64,000 nucleotides of DNA from an uncultured Paracoccaceae bacterium (lineage in GTDB: Bacteria > Pseudomonadota > Alphaproteobacteria > Rhodobacterales > Rhodobacteraceae): contig CAKSTR010000007.1 in assembly GCA_934500835.1 (NCBI GenBank), positions 172,459-236,458 of the forward strand, in the 5' to 3' direction. Each line of letters starts with the position of its first letter. The stretch's first letter is position 1. The position numbers and the translations under genes were made by a program. The notes beneath the pieces are model-generated. The model searched no databases, was not told where the DNA came from, and worked only from the letters and a program-made list of their open reading frames with translations. Shown here piece by piece: positions 28,658 to 39,004 of the stretch.

Positions 28658-30175
28658 CTACCGCCGCCAGCCCCCCGGCGCAAGCAGCGCGATCAGGGCA
28701 AGGGTTTCCAGCCGGCCGACGATCATCGCCGCGCCAAGGACCAGCTTCACCTCGGCCGACAGGGGGCCGTAGGGGATGGGGCGGGTCTGCACCACGTCGG
28801 CCAGCGGGCCGGTGGTCGTCAGCGTCGCAATGGCCAGGATCAGCCCGCGCTGGAAATCAAGACCGGTCATTGACAGCGCCAGTGTCACCGCCGCGATGGA
28901 CATGGCGAACAGCATGAAGAAGACCCAGGCCATATAGACCCCCTGCCCCCGCAGTTGCAGCGCCGAGGCACCCTTGCCGCTGACCGAGGACGGGTGGACG
29001 ACCCGTTCCAGCACGCCCTCGCTGTGCCGGAAAAGGGCGTAGATCCGCAAGAGCTTTACCCCCCCGGCCGTGGTGGCGACACCGCCGCCAAGGATCGCCA
29101 GCCCCAGCAGCATCATCCCAGGCGCCTTCAGGCCCGACCACAGCTGCGCCTGCCCCCAATGCGCGCTTTCATATCCCGTCGTGGTCAGGAAGGAGGCGGC
29201 GGTGAAGAGGGCCCCCCAGAGCGTCGAGGCGATCCCCGACAGCACGTCGATCTCGGACGAGACGGCCAGGGCGAACAGCCAGTGGTGCATCAGCAGCAGG
29301 AGTGGCGCCATGGCCACGAACAGCAGCGCCATCCGCAGTTCGGGATCGCGGCGCAGCGGCAGGCTGCGATCGGCCAGGCCGGTGAACGGCAAGGCGCGGC
29401 GGGTGACGGCAAAGACCATGAAGACAAGGATCAGCGCCTCGTCCAGAATGAAGATGCCGCTGTCATCCGGCCCATGCGCGGCCGAGATGCCCGAGGTCGA
29501 CAGCGTGCCCATCGCATGGCTCAACGCCACCAGCCCCTCCTCGCCCGCAATCAGCAGGCCAAGCCACAGCAGCATCGTCAGCCCCGCGTAGACCGGAAAG
29601 ATCTCCATCGCGTAGCGGGTGATCCGCTCGGAAGGCTCTGTCACGCGGGCGATCTGCGCGCCCCCAAGCACGCGCGCCGGCACGCGGCCCGAGATGACTT
29701 CGGTCCCGCCAAGGTTCATCGGCGCAAGGATCGCATAGGCGGCCAGCAGGATGAAGAAGCCGCCGAACCAGCCCGCCAGCGCCCGCCACAAATGCACCGA
29801 GGGCGGCAGGCGTTCCGGCTCGTATCCGGTTGCCCCCGTCGTGGTGAAGGAGGACAGCATTTCGAACCAGGCATTGCCGAAACTGGTGTCGGGCACCGCC
29901 TGCACCACCGGCAGCGCCATGGCCAGGGGCAGGACCAGATAGGCCCCGACCAGGGCCGCCAGATGGCTGCGGGCGGCATTGGGCGGCGTCCATGACGCCG
30001 TGGCCAGCGCCAGCATCACGGTCAGGACCATGATCACCAGCCCCGAATAGAAGAAGGCCTGCGCCGTCCGCGGATCGTGCAGCAGGGTCGCATGGGCCGC
30101 CGGCAGCCAGCACACCAGCCCGGTGATCCCCAGAAGGATCACAAGCAAAGGCAACTGGGTCAGCCGGCGCAGCAT
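28658..30175 (-). CDS. trkH: TrkH-family potassium uptake protein
   Basis: A 505-residue inner-membrane potassium-translocating subunit. The four selectivity-filter repeats are visible: SSFTTTGATGYE, MGTLSTSGI, AASFLTTTGYES and ATLTTTGPLADV, the first and third being the clearest, with membrane helices throughout. It works with TrkA, whose gene ends one base before this start, for potassium entry and turgor control. A longer upstream frame overlaps trkA and was discarded. Confidence 0.93.
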   Translation of the reverse strand: MLRRLTQLPLLVILLGITGLVCWLPAAHATLLHDPRTAQAFFYSGLVIMVLTVMLALATASWTPPNAARSHLAALVGAYLVLPLAMALPVVQAVPDTSFGNAWFEMLSSFTTTGATGYEPERLPPSVHLWRALAGWFGGFFILLAAYAILAPMNLGGTEVISGRVPARVLGGAQIARVTEPSERITRYAMEIFPVYAGLTMLLWLGLLIAGEEGLVALSHAMGTLSTSGISAAHGPDDSGIFILDEALILVFMVFAVTRRALPFTGLADRSLPLRRDPELRMALLFVAMAPLLLLMHHWLFALAVSSEIDVLSGIASTLWGALFTAASFLTTTGYESAHWGQAQLWSGLKAPGMMLLGLAILGGGVATTAGGVKLLRIYALFRHSEGVLERVVHPSSVSGKGASALQLRGQGVYMAWVFFMLFAMSIAAVTLALSMTGLDFQRGLILAIATLTTTGPLADVVQTRPIPYGPLSAEVKLVLGAAMIVGRLETLALIALLAPGGWRR

Positions 30176-30176
30176 C

Positions 30177-31553
30177 CTAGAAGAAGTCGATGGAGACCTG
30201 CAGCAGGCGCTCCACTTCCGGCACGTCCTTGGCCATGGCGAAAAGGGCAACCACATCCCCGGCCTCGACGCGCAGGTCGCCGGTGGGTTTCAGCACCTTC
30301 TCGCCCTTCATCACCGCACCGACCAGCACGCCTTCGGGAAAGTCGATGTCGCGCACGAGGCGCCCCGACAGCGGTGATGTGGACATCACCTGCGCCTCGA
30401 TCAGCTCGGCCTCGGCATCGCCGATGGAATAGACGTTGCGCACCCTGCCGTGGCGGATGTGGCGCAGGATCGAGCTGACGGTGGTGGCGCGCGGGTTGAT
30501 GTAGGCGTCGATGTCGAGGGGTGCCATCAGAGGGGCCAGTGTGGGATCGTTCACCAGCGCGATCGACAGCCGGCAGCCGGCCTGCTTGGCCCGCACCGCC
30601 ACCAGAAGGTTGGTCTTGTCGTCATCCGTCACCGCAAGGACGGCATCCGCCCGGTCCACCGCCGCTTCAAGCAGCAGGTCCATGTCCATGCCGTCGCCGT
30701 AAAGCACGATGGTCCGCTCCAGCGCGTCGGCGGCCCGTTCGGCGATGCTGCGGTTCTTCTCGATGATCTTGGCGCGGGTGCGGTCGGTGCGGGTCTCCAG
30801 CGCGCGGGCGACGCCAAGGCCGACATTGCCGCCGCCGATGATCACCACCCGCTCCTGCTTGCGGGTCTTCTTGCCGAAGATCTCAAGGCAGCGGCCGACA
30901 TCCTCGGAATGGGTGAAGACATAGATCTGATCGTCGGGCAGAAGCTGGTCGCCCGGGTCCGGCGCGAAAAGCCGCCCCTCGCGCCGCACGCCGACGACGA
31001 TGGCGCGCAGCGTGGCGAACAGCTCGTTCAGCTGCCGCAAGGGCGTGTTCAGCACCGGACAATCCTCCGAGAGCTGGATGCCCAGAAGCTGCGCACGCCC
31101 GCCCATGAAGATCTCGGTGTCGAAGGTCGCGGGTGCTGCAAGGCGCTGCAGCGCGGCCTCGGCCACCTCACGTTCCGGGCTGATCACCACGTCGATGGCC
31201 AGCCGGTCCAGATTGTAGACATCGGAATAGGCGGTCTCGAGGTATTCCTGCGCCCGGATCCGCGCGATCTTGCGGGTGACATTGAAGGCCGCCGCCGCGA
31301 TCTGGCAGCAGACCATGTTCACCTCGTCCGAATGGGTGGCGGCGATGATCATGTCGGCGTCGCGGGCGCCTGCCTTTTCCAGCACATCGGGATGGCTGGC
31401 AAAACCGACGACGCCCTGCACGTCCAGCGTCTCGGTGGCGCGGCGCACCAGATCGGCATTCATGTCGACCACGGTGACATGGTTCTTCTCGCCCGACAGA
31501 TGGCGGGCGATCTGCCAGCCCACCTGCCCCGCCCCGCAGATGATGACCTTCAT
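30177..31553 (-). CDS. trkA: Trk potassium system NAD-binding protein TrkA
   Basis: A 458-residue peripheral membrane regulator with two RCK units. Each has a Rossmann motif (CGAGQVGWQIARHLS near residue 6; IGGGNVGLGVARALE near 238) followed by a TrkA-C domain. It binds NADH/NAD and gates TrkH. It lies between ntrX and trkH on the same strand, the gene order long known from Azospirillum and Rhodobacter relatives. Confidence 0.96.
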   Translation of the reverse strand: MKVIICGAGQVGWQIARHLSGEKNHVTVVDMNADLVRRATETLDVQGVVGFASHPDVLEKAGARDADMIIAATHSDEVNMVCCQIAAAAFNVTRKIARIRAQEYLETAYSDVYNLDRLAIDVVISPEREVAEAALQRLAAPATFDTEIFMGGRAQLLGIQLSEDCPVLNTPLRQLNELFATLRAIVVGVRREGRLFAPDPGDQLLPDDQIYVFTHSEDVGRCLEIFGKKTRKQERVVIIGGGNVGLGVARALETRTDRTRAKIIEKNRSIAERAADALERTIVLYGDGMDMDLLLEAAVDRADAVLAVTDDDKTNLLVAVRAKQAGCRLSIALVNDPTLAPLMAPLDIDAYINPRATTVSSILRHIRHGRVRNVYSIGDAEAELIEAQVMSTSPLSGRLVRDIDFPEGVLVGAVMKGEKVLKPTGDLRVEAGDVVALFAMAKDVPEVERLLQVSIDFF

Positions 31554-31621
31554 GCGTCAGCTACTCCATCCAGCGCATGCCTTGTCGCACTTGGCCGAAC
31601 GGGGGTCAATTCCGGGCAGGC

Positions 31622-33031
31622 TCAGACCTCTTCCTCTTCATCCTCGAAGGCGCCGGGCCGGTTGCCGGTTTTCGCCCCGGTGACGACGCCAAGCGACTTC
31701 AGCTTGCGGTGCAGCGCGCTGCGTTCCATGCCGACGAAATTCGCCGTGCGGCTGATGTTGCCGCCAAAGCGGTTGATCTGGGTCAGCAGGTATTCCCGCT
31801 CGAACAGCTCGCGCGCCTCGCGCAGCGGCAGCGTGGCGATCATGCCGCCAAGCACCATGCTTTCCCCGCCACGGTCGGCGCCGCTGTCCAGACCCGGCAG
31901 TTCCTTCGCCTCGATCGGGCCGCCCCCGTCGCCAAGGATCAGGACCCGCTCGATCACATTGCGCAACTGGCGGATGTTGCCGGGCCAGGGCATGGTCTGC
32001 AGCATCGCCTCGGCCTCCTGCGTCAGACTGCGGGCCGGCAGGCCCTGGGTCCGGTGAAACCAGTCGACGAAATACTGCGTGAGTTCGGGAATATCCTCGC
32101 GCCGGTCCGACAGCGGCGGCACGGCGATCGGCACCACGTTCAGCCGGTCATACAGCTCTTGCCGGAACCGGCCGCCACGGATTTCCGCCGGCAGGTCGCG
32201 CGTGGTGGAAGAGATCACCCGCAGATCGACCCGCACCTTGTCGGTGCCGCCAACGCGGGTGAACTGCTGCTCGGTCAGGACGCGAAGGATCTTGCCCTGC
32301 GTGCCAGAGGGCATGTCGCCCACCTCGTCGAAATAGACCACGCCGCCGTGGGCCTGCTCCAGCAAGCCCTGCTCCACCCCGCGGTCGGCGGTTTCGCGGC
32401 CGAACAGCACCTCCTCCATCCGGTCGGGTTCGACGGTGGCGCTGCTGACGCTGATGAAGGGCGCGCCGGCGCGGGCGGAGTTGGCATGGATGAAGCGGGC
32501 TGCCAGTTCCTTGCCGGACCCGGGGGCCCCGGTCAGCATCACCCGGCCATTCGATTTCGTGACCTTTTCCAGCTGAGATTTCAGCCCCTTGAACGCCGTG
32601 CTTGATCCGATCATGTCCGAGGTGGTCACGTCCCGCCGCCGCAGTTCCTGGTTCTCGCGGCGCAGGCGGCTGGTTTCCATCGCCCGTGTCACCACGACCA
32701 TCAGCTGATCGATGTTGAAGGGCTTTTCGATGAAATCATAGGCGCCCTGCTTGATGGCGGCGACCGCGATCTCGATATTGCCGTGACCCGAGATGATGAT
32801 GATCGGAATATCGGGGTTGTCGCGCTTGACGGTCTTCAGGATGTCGATCCCGTCCATCCGGCTGTCCTTCAGCCAGATGTCCAGCACCATCAGATGCGGC
32901 GGCTCGGCATTGATCTCGGCCATGCAGTCGTCGGAATTTGCTGCAAGCCGAACGGGATAGCCCTCGTCCTTCAGAATATCCCCGATCAGCTCGCGGATGT
33001 CCTTTTCGTCGTCGACGATCAGAATGCTCAT
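31622..33031 (-). CDS. ntrX: NtrX response regulator (atypical sigma54-type)
   Basis: A 469-residue regulator partnered with NtrY. The receiver domain has the acidic pocket DDEKD and phospho-acceptor Asp-51 (VLDIWLKD). The AAA+ domain has Walker A GAPGSGKELAA and Walker B FDEVGD, but the loop that should carry GAFTGA reads LFGRETADRGVEQ, so direct sigma54 activation is doubtful. A Fis-type helix-turn-helix closes it (NISRTANFVGMERSALHRKL). It overlaps ntrY by four bases. Known roles in relatives include nitrogen, redox and envelope control. Confidence 0.95.
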   Translation of the reverse strand: MSILIVDDEKDIRELIGDILKDEGYPVRLAANSDDCMAEINAEPPHLMVLDIWLKDSRMDGIDILKTVKRDNPDIPIIIISGHGNIEIAVAAIKQGAYDFIEKPFNIDQLMVVVTRAMETSRLRRENQELRRRDVTTSDMIGSSTAFKGLKSQLEKVTKSNGRVMLTGAPGSGKELAARFIHANSARAGAPFISVSSATVEPDRMEEVLFGRETADRGVEQGLLEQAHGGVVYFDEVGDMPSGTQGKILRVLTEQQFTRVGGTDKVRVDLRVISSTTRDLPAEIRGGRFRQELYDRLNVVPIAVPPLSDRREDIPELTQYFVDWFHRTQGLPARSLTQEAEAMLQTMPWPGNIRQLRNVIERVLILGDGGGPIEAKELPGLDSGADRGGESMVLGGMIATLPLREARELFEREYLLTQINRFGGNISRTANFVGMERSALHRKLKSLGVVTGAKTGNRPGAFEDEEEEV

Positions 33032-35307
33032 AACTGCCCCTCCTGGCCGGTGGTCTGCGGCCCGATGTTCCGGCCCATCCGGCGCTTGGCCAGCCGCGGA
33101 AGGCGGATCTCGGCCATGGCACCCGGACGGGTGTTTCCTTCAAAGACGGGCGCATCCAGCAAAGCCAGCTGCCCGCCATGTTCCTCGATGATCTTCTTGA
33201 CGATGGGCAGGCCAAGGCCGGTGCCCTTTTCGCGGGTGGTCACATAGGGTTCGAACAGCCGTGCCCGGTCGGCCGGCAGCCCGGTGCCGTTGTCCATGAT
33301 GCGGATCAGGCTGTCGCCCTCGTCGGTGCTCATCTCGATGCGGACCTCGGGCCGATGATCCGGCGGCGCATCCTTTTCGTGATAGGAGTCAATCGCTTCT
33401 CCGGCGTTCTTGATCAGGTTGGTCAGGGCCTGGCTGATCATGCCGGCATCAAGGTCCAGCATCACCGGCCCATCGGGAATGTCGACCTTGAAGGCGACTC
33501 CGGGCTGGCCTGCCTTCTGCAGCGTCACCGCATCGCGCAGGATCTGGACAAGATCGGTTTCCTTGCGGTCCGGTTCCGGCATGCGCGCGAATTTCGAGAA
33601 TTCATCGACGATGCGCCGCAGGTCGTTGGTCTGGCGCACGATGACATCCGTCAGCTGCTCCAGCTCTGCCGGTTCCTGCACCTGGGTGCGGAACTTGCGC
33701 TTCAGCCGTTCGGCCGACAGCGCGATGGGGGTCAGCGGGTTCTTAATCTCATGCGCAATGCGGCGCGCCACATCGCCCCAGGCCGCCATCCGCTGCGCCG
33801 TGACAAGATCGGTCACGTCATCGAAGGCCACGACATAGCCTTCCAGCCGCTGGCCTTCGGTTCGACGAATGCTCATCCGCACCAGCAGGCTTTCCAGCTT
33901 GCCGCGGCGGGTCAGGCGGATCTCTTCCTGAACCACGCTGACAGGTTCATCCCGCAAGCGGCTGAACAGAGCCGAGAATTCCGGAACCGCCGTTTCCAGC
34001 AAAGCATCATGGCCGTCGGCAAGATCCAAAAGCTGCTCGGCCGCGCGGTTGACGAAATCGATCCGCCCTTCGGCATCCAGACCCATCACCCCGGCCGTCA
34101 CGTTCGACAGCACGGAATCGAACAGCCGCCGCCGCCGTTCGATCTGGCGGTTGTTCTCGATCAGGGCGTCGCGCTGGCCCTTCAGTTGCAGCGTCATCTG
34201 GTTGAAGAGACGCCCCAGCATGGCAATCTCGTCATCGCCCTCTTCCTCGGGGACGCGGACGTCAAGATCGCCGCCGCCCACCATCTGCGCCGCCCCTGCC
34301 AGCCGGCCCACCGGGCGCGACAGCCGCTCGGCGAACCACAGGCCCAGCCAGATCGCCGCAAGGATCAGGATCAGCGCAAAGCCGATATAGATCAGACCGA
34401 AGTTGAACAGGATGCGGCCACGGTCGGCTTCCAGCTGGTTATAGACCTTCACCGTCTCCTGCGTCTCGTCCAGAAGCGAGAGGATCGAGCCATCCACATC
34501 GCGGCTGACATAGAGATAGCGGTCGAGGAAGGCATCCAGATGCACCAGCGCCCGGAATTCGTTGTTGGCCCAATCCTCGATCAGCTGCGGGCCTTCGTCG
34601 CGGGCGCGGCGCAGGTCCTCGTCGGTGACCGGCTCGAAGCCGAAAAGGTAAGAGCGTTCGCCCCGCAGGTTCAGCGCGCCGGTGCCATCGACGATATAAG
34701 CCTCTTTCAGCCCGCGCTGGATCAGCTCCTGCCCCTGAGACAGCAGCACGCGCAGCTGGTCGTCCGGCAGGTCGCGGCTGCGCTGTTTCTGCAGGTTCAG
34801 GAAGGCGGCAAGCCGTGTGGCATCGGTCGCCAGATCCTCGCGCGTTTCGCCCTCATAGGCCTGCGCGGCGGCCAGCGACGACCCCACGACTGATCGGACA
34901 CGGTCCGAGAACCAGCCCTCAAGCCCAAGGTTCACCGACAGCACCGCGAAGACCGCAACCAGCACCGTGGGCACCAGCGCCACACCGGCGAAGACCCCGG
35001 TCAGGCGCAGGTGCAGCCGCGACCCCGCGCTGCGGCTGCGCCGGGCGGCGATCATCCGGGCGATGCGCGACAGCACCAGCGCGGCCACCACCAGCACATA
35101 GACCAGATCGGTCAGCAGGATCAGCCGCAGCGTCGGCGAATTGATGTTCTGGTTCAGCGGGCCAAGCGCCAGAAAGGTCGCCACCACCAGGACCGGCCCC
35201 AGGAACACCAGGCCAAGCGTCATCGCCGTCTGCACACGCCGCAGCCGCCGAAGCCGTGACATCCGCGTCCACAGGTCCTGACGCTTGGCCCGATCCAGAT
35301 TGGTCAT
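33028..35307 (-). CDS. ntrY: NtrY sensor histidine kinase
   Basis: A 759-residue membrane kinase for NtrX. The N-terminal half has hydrophobic segments at about residues 28-50, 60-80, 100-120 and 305-330, with a periplasmic region between the last two. Then come HAMP, a PAS domain (about 390-480), the HisKA box [20 protein letters not shown] and the HATPase N, G1 and G2 boxes (LTNLIKNAGEAID, DNGTGL, EKGTGLGLPIVKKI). A gap of 64 bases separates it from ntrC. Confidence 0.96.
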   Translation of the reverse strand: MTNLDRAKRQDLWTRMSRLRRLRRVQTAMTLGLVFLGPVLVVATFLALGPLNQNINSPTLRLILLTDLVYVLVVAALVLSRIARMIAARRSRSAGSRLHLRLTGVFAGVALVPTVLVAVFAVLSVNLGLEGWFSDRVRSVVGSSLAAAQAYEGETREDLATDATRLAAFLNLQKQRSRDLPDDQLRVLLSQGQELIQRGLKEAYIVDGTGALNLRGERSYLFGFEPVTDEDLRRARDEGPQLIEDWANNEFRALVHLDAFLDRYLYVSRDVDGSILSLLDETQETVKVYNQLEADRGRILFNFGLIYIGFALILILAAIWLGLWFAERLSRPVGRLAGAAQMVGGGDLDVRVPEEEGDDEIAMLGRLFNQMTLQLKGQRDALIENNRQIERRRRLFDSVLSNVTAGVMGLDAEGRIDFVNRAAEQLLDLADGHDALLETAVPEFSALFSRLRDEPVSVVQEEIRLTRRGKLESLLVRMSIRRTEGQRLEGYVVAFDDVTDLVTAQRMAAWGDVARRIAHEIKNPLTPIALSAERLKRKFRTQVQEPAELEQLTDVIVRQTNDLRRIVDEFSKFARMPEPDRKETDLVQILRDAVTLQKAGQPGVAFKVDIPDGPVMLDLDAGMISQALTNLIKNAGEAIDSYHEKDAPPDHRPEVRIEMSTDEGDSLIRIMDNGTGLPADRARLFEPYVTTREKGTGLGLPIVKKIIEEHGGQLALLDAPVFEGNTRPGAMAEIRLPRLAKRRMGRNIGPQTTGQEGQL

Positions 35308-35371
35308 AAACTCGCTACATCTGGTGGTGTGGCCGGGGTATAGCTCCGGCGCAACGCTTGATGTTGCGGTT

Positions 35372-36736
35372 TTACATCAGTTTGCGGCGACGTGTCACGC
35401 GGATATCTAGATCGGTGATCTTCTTGCGCAGGGTATTGCGGTTGATGCCCAGAAGATCGGCGCATTTCGCCTGATTTCCGGCGGTGGCGTCCAGGGCGAT
35501 CTCGATCAGCGGCAGCTCGACCTCCTTCAGAATGCGCTGATAGACGCCCGGAGGCGGCAATTGGCCGCCGTGCAGGTCGAAGTACCGCTTCAGATGCCGC
35601 GCAACCGAGGCAGACAGTCTGTCGCCCTCGCCGCCGCCTTTCGGCGGTTCGCTGACCGGCTGGCTGCCCAGAACCTGCTCGACCTCGGCCTTCGAGATTT
35701 CCGATTCGGACGAAGTCGCCAGCAGGCGGCGGATGATGTTCTCGAGCTGGCGGACATTGCCGGGCCAGGCATGGCTGCGGATCATCTCTCGTGCGGTGTC
35801 GGTCAGCCGGCGCGTGGTGCCAAGATCGCGGGCACCGCGGGCCAGGAAATGGTCTGCCAGAAGCGGGATGTCGTCCACCCGCTCGCGCAGGCCGGGGACA
35901 TGCACCGTCACTCCGCCCAGACGATAGAACAGATCCTGCCGGAACTGCCCGGCCTGCATCCGCGCCGTCAGATCGGTCTGGCTGGTCGCCATGATCCGCG
36001 GCGCGTTGTCCGGGGCCATGTCCAGCATCCGGACCAGCCTTCCCTGCGTCTCGTCGTCGTAATCTGCCACCTCGTCGAAGATGATCGACCCGCCGCGCGC
36101 CCGCGCATAAAGCGTGGCCGGCCCGTCGATTCCCGCCAGATCCGAAGCCTGGGCGACGATACAGGGCTGCGTCCGGCGGTCCGACAGGTCATGCAGCGTC
36201 CGCGCGATCAGGCTTTTGCCGGTGCCGGATTCGCCGGTGATCAGCACCGCAAGATCGGTGTTCATCACCCGCGCCACCAGCCGGTACAGCGCCTGCATCG
36301 CCGGGGTGCGCCCCACCAGCGGGAGATCGTCCACCACCTCACGCGGGGCGGCCTCGGTCTTCGGCGCCCGCCGCTTTTCCTGCAGCGCGCGGGCCGAGCG
36401 TTTCATCAGGTCGGGCAGGTCGAAGGGTTTCGGCAGATAGTCGAAGGCCTCGGCCTCGGCGGCCTGGATCGCCGTCATGATCGTGTTCTGGGCCGAGATC
36501 ACGATCACCGGCAGACCCGGCCGCAGCCTTGCAATCCGCGGCAAGGCATCCAGCCCGTTGCCGTCAGGCATGATCACATCGCTGATCACCAGATCGCCCT
36601 TGCCCTCTTCCACCCACCGCATCAGGGTCATCAGGCTGCTGGTGGCATGGACCTTGCAGCCCGCCCGCGTCAGCGCCTGGGTCAGCACGGTGCGGATGGT
36701 GCGGTCGTCATCGGCGACAAGAACGGTTCCGTCCAT
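35372..36736 (-). CDS. ntrC: NtrC nitrogen regulator, Rhodobacter type lacking GAFTGA
   Basis: A 454-residue response regulator for nitrogen limitation. The receiver has DDD at 9-11 and Asp-53 in ISDVIMPDG. The AAA+ core has [11 protein letters not shown] and FDEVADY, but about 25 residues expected between them, including the GAFTGA sigma54-contact loop, are missing; [13 protein letters not shown] takes their place. This matches Rhodobacter capsulatus NtrC, which activates sigma70 RNA polymerase. The Fis helix-turn-helix is [20 protein letters not shown]. The start is one base after ntrB; a longer frame overlaps ntrB. Confidence 0.95.
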   Translation of the reverse strand: MDGTVLVADDDRTIRTVLTQALTRAGCKVHATSSLMTLMRWVEEGKGDLVISDVIMPDGNGLDALPRIARLRPGLPVIVISAQNTIMTAIQAAEAEAFDYLPKPFDLPDLMKRSARALQEKRRAPKTEAAPREVVDDLPLVGRTPAMQALYRLVARVMNTDLAVLITGESGTGKSLIARTLHDLSDRRTQPCIVAQASDLAGIDGPATLYARARGGSIIFDEVADYDDETQGRLVRMLDMAPDNAPRIMATSQTDLTARMQAGQFRQDLFYRLGGVTVHVPGLRERVDDIPLLADHFLARGARDLGTTRRLTDTAREMIRSHAWPGNVRQLENIIRRLLATSSESEISKAEVEQVLGSQPVSEPPKGGGEGDRLSASVARHLKRYFDLHGGQLPPPGVYQRILKEVELPLIEIALDATAGNQAKCADLLGINRNTLRKKITDLDIRVTRRRKLM

Positions 36737-36737
36737 T

Positions 36738-37835
36738 TCAGAAGTCCTTCCGTTTGTCCTTGGGCGCCATCGGCAGCGAGAGGCGGAACACCGTACGCCC
36801 CGGTACGGAGTCGACGGAAATCCAGCCGTCATGGTCCGAGATGATCTTCGACACCAGCGCAAGACCAAGGCCGGTGCCGTTTTCCCGGCCGGAAACAAAG
36901 GGTTCGAAGATCTCGGCGGCAATGTCGGGTTTGATGCCGGGGCCGTCGTCGATGATCTCGACATTCAGCGGCAGCGCGGCCGAGGCACCATCCTTGCGCC
37001 GCACGCGCAGGCTGAGGTCATAGAACGTGCGCAACCGTATGGTGCCGCCGCCCGTGCCCGCCGCCTCGGCGGCATTCTTGATCAGGTTCAGGAAGACCTG
37101 CATCAACTGATCTTGGTCGGCCCATGTCGGCGGCAGCGAAGGGTCGTAATCCTCATGGATCGTCATCTGCGCCGCAAAGCCGACCATCGCGGATTTGCGC
37201 GCCCGGTCCAGCGCGTCGTGGATGTTCACCGCGCGGCGGTCCGGGGCGCGCAGGTTGCCGAACTGTTCGACCTGTTCCAGCAGTTTGACGATGCGGCGGG
37301 TCTCTTCGACGATCAGGTCGGTCAGTTCCCGATCCTCGGATGTCAGGCCCATCGACAGGAGTTGCGCCGCCCCCGAGATGCCGGCCAGCGGGTTCTTGAT
37401 CTCATGTGCCAGCATCTCGGCCATGCCAATTGCCGACTTCGCCGCCGACTTCGCCCCCCTCGACCGGCCCAGCCGGTCCGCGATCTCGCGCGGGGAAAGG
37501 ATCACCAGAATGATGTCCGGGTTGTCCTGCATGGGGGCGACATGGATGTTGCACTGCACCGGGGCACGTTCGCCGCTGGTTACGTCCACATCGTTGATAT
37601 TCAACGGGGAATGGTTTTTTCGCACCCGCGCCAGCGCCTCTTCCATCGGCGCGTCGATGGACAGCCGGTCGAAGGCGGGCTGCCCGGTCAGGCTGCGGCT
37701 TGAGGCGTTGAGGAAGGTCTCGGCCGCCGGATTGACCTCGCGGATCAGCCCGTCCTGATCGATCAGAAGCGCGGGCAAGGGCAGCGAGGCCCAGATCACC
37801 CCCGGCACCGGATAGGGGGCGCGGAAGGCGGTCAT
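36738..37835 (-). CDS. ntrB: NtrB nitrogen sensor kinase/phosphatase
   Basis: A 365-residue soluble histidine kinase that phosphorylates or dephosphorylates NtrC under PII control. A PAS domain (about residues 12-115) precedes the H-box [20 protein letters not shown] with His-144, then N-box [19 protein letters not shown] and [10 protein letters not shown]. No membrane segment. Its start overlaps the dusB stop (ATGA), making dusB-ntrB-ntrC one operon. Confidence 0.96.
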   Translation of the reverse strand: MTAFRAPYPVPGVIWASLPLPALLIDQDGLIREVNPAAETFLNASSRSLTGQPAFDRLSIDAPMEEALARVRKNHSPLNINDVDVTSGERAPVQCNIHVAPMQDNPDIILVILSPREIADRLGRSRGAKSAAKSAIGMAEMLAHEIKNPLAGISGAAQLLSMGLTSEDRELTDLIVEETRRIVKLLEQVEQFGNLRAPDRRAVNIHDALDRARKSAMVGFAAQMTIHEDYDPSLPPTWADQDQLMQVFLNLIKNAAEAAGTGGGTIRLRTFYDLSLRVRRKDGASAALPLNVEIIDDGPGIKPDIAAEIFEPFVSGRENGTGLGLALVSKIISDHDGWISVDSVPGRTVFRLSLPMAPKDKRKDF

Positions 37836-38809
37836 GCGGCCTCCTCCATCTCGGCGAAGGCGCGGGCTGTCAGGGCGATGACCTCGTCGGGATCGGTCGA
37901 GGTCAGGATCGCCTCGCGCGCCTGCGGCAGGCCGGTCTCTTCCAGATACCAGCCCAGATGCTTGCGCGCACAGCGCAGGCCAAGCTCGCGCCCGTAGAAG
38001 GACAGCATGTCCTGATAATGCCCGATGATCATCGCGGCCCGCTCCATACCCTGCGGTATGGTGGGTGCGGGCGTGCCATGCAGCGCATGCGCGATCTCGG
38101 CCAGCCGCCAGGGCGCGCCTTGCGCCCCGCGACCGATCATCACGCCATCCGCCCCCGAATGGTCCAGCGCCGCCCGTGCCGATCCGGCATCGGTGATGTC
38201 GCCATTGGCCACTACCGGGATCGTCACCGCCTCTTTCACCGCGCGGATCGCCCGCCAGTCGGCATGGCCCTTGTAGAACTGGCAGCGGGTGCGGCCATGG
38301 ATCACCACCATGCGCACTCCCGCCCCTTCGGCGCGCCGCGCCAGCTCGGCCGCGTTCAGAAGCGTGTCGTCCCAGCCCAGCCGGGTCTTCAGCGTGACCG
38401 GCACCTGAACCGCGCCCACCACCGCCTCGATCAACTCCAGCGCCAGATCGAGGTCGCGCAAAAGCGCGCTGCCGCACAGCCCCGTCGTCACCCGCTTCGA
38501 CGGGCAGCCCATATTGATGTCGATGACACGGGCGCCCTGCCCCTCGCACCATTTCGCGGCCTCGGCCATCAGCGCAGGCTCGCGCCCCGCCAGCTGGACC
38601 GAGGTCGCCACATCCTCGAACCCCAGTTCGGCCCGCGCCCGCGCTTCGGGCTTGGCGCGCAGCACCTCGTCGCTGGCCACCATCTCGCTGACGACAAGCC
38701 CGGCGCCGAACCGGCCGACAAGGCGGCGATAGGGCAGATCGGTGATTCCCGCCAGCGGGGCCAGCAGGACCGGTGGGGTGACGGTGACAGGTCCGAGGGT
38801 CAGGGCCAA
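37832..38809 (-). CDS. dusB: tRNA-dihydrouridine synthase (NifR3)
   Basis: An FMN enzyme of 325 residues that reduces uridines in the D-loop of tRNA. The start of the TIM barrel ([15 protein letters not shown]), the catalytic Cys region [29 protein letters not shown] and the FMN phosphate site [13 protein letters not shown] are all present. Upstream sequence favours a TTG start at 38809 with AAGGA nine bases before it; no closer ATG exists. It is the first gene of the dusB-ntrBC operon, named nifR3 in Rhodobacter for this location. Confidence 0.94.
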   Translation of the reverse strand: MALTLGPVTVTPPVLLAPLAGITDLPYRRLVGRFGAGLVVSEMVASDEVLRAKPEARARAELGFEDVATSVQLAGREPALMAEAAKWCEGQGARVIDINMGCPSKRVTTGLCGSALLRDLDLALELIEAVVGAVQVPVTLKTRLGWDDTLLNAAELARRAEGAGVRMVVIHGRTRCQFYKGHADWRAIRAVKEAVTIPVVANGDITDAGSARAALDHSGADGVMIGRGAQGAPWRLAEIAHALHGTPAPTIPQGMERAAMIIGHYQDMLSFYGRELGLRCARKHLGWYLEETGLPQAREAILTSTDPDEVIALTARAFAEMEEAA

Positions 38810-38912
38810 ATGCCGTTTCCTTGTGCGTCTTGGGGCCGGGATAGCGCGGCGGCCGGGCTGGCGGGAAGTTGCGATCAAGGGCCGCCGCACCCATTGTGAC
38901 GGAAAAGCAGGC

Positions 38913-38933
38913 AATGCACAAATTTTGTGCATT
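38913..38933. promoter_or_regulatory. NtrC-type binding palindrome
   Basis: AATGCACAAA and TTTGTGCATT are perfect 10-base arms around one T. The core TGCAC-N7-GTGCA (38915-38931) equals the enterobacterial NtrC consensus in sequence and spacing. It lies 104 bases upstream of the dusB start and just upstream of the ispDF promoter. GCACCCATTGTGAC nearby (38888-38901) may be a degraded second site. Confidence 0.65.
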
Positions 38934-38954
38934 CACGCCCAGGCCTTGGGCAGA

Positions 38955-38983
38955 TTGTCAGGGCTGCGCGCTTGTCCTAGGAA
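38955..38983 (+). promoter_or_regulatory. Promoter of ispDF
   Basis: TTGTCA (38955-38960), 17 bases, TAGGAA (38978-38983), about 20 bases before the ATG at 39005. The NtrC palindrome sits directly upstream of the -35 box. Confidence 0.5.
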
Positions 38984-39004
38984 GGCCGCAGCAGTGGAGG
39001 GGAC

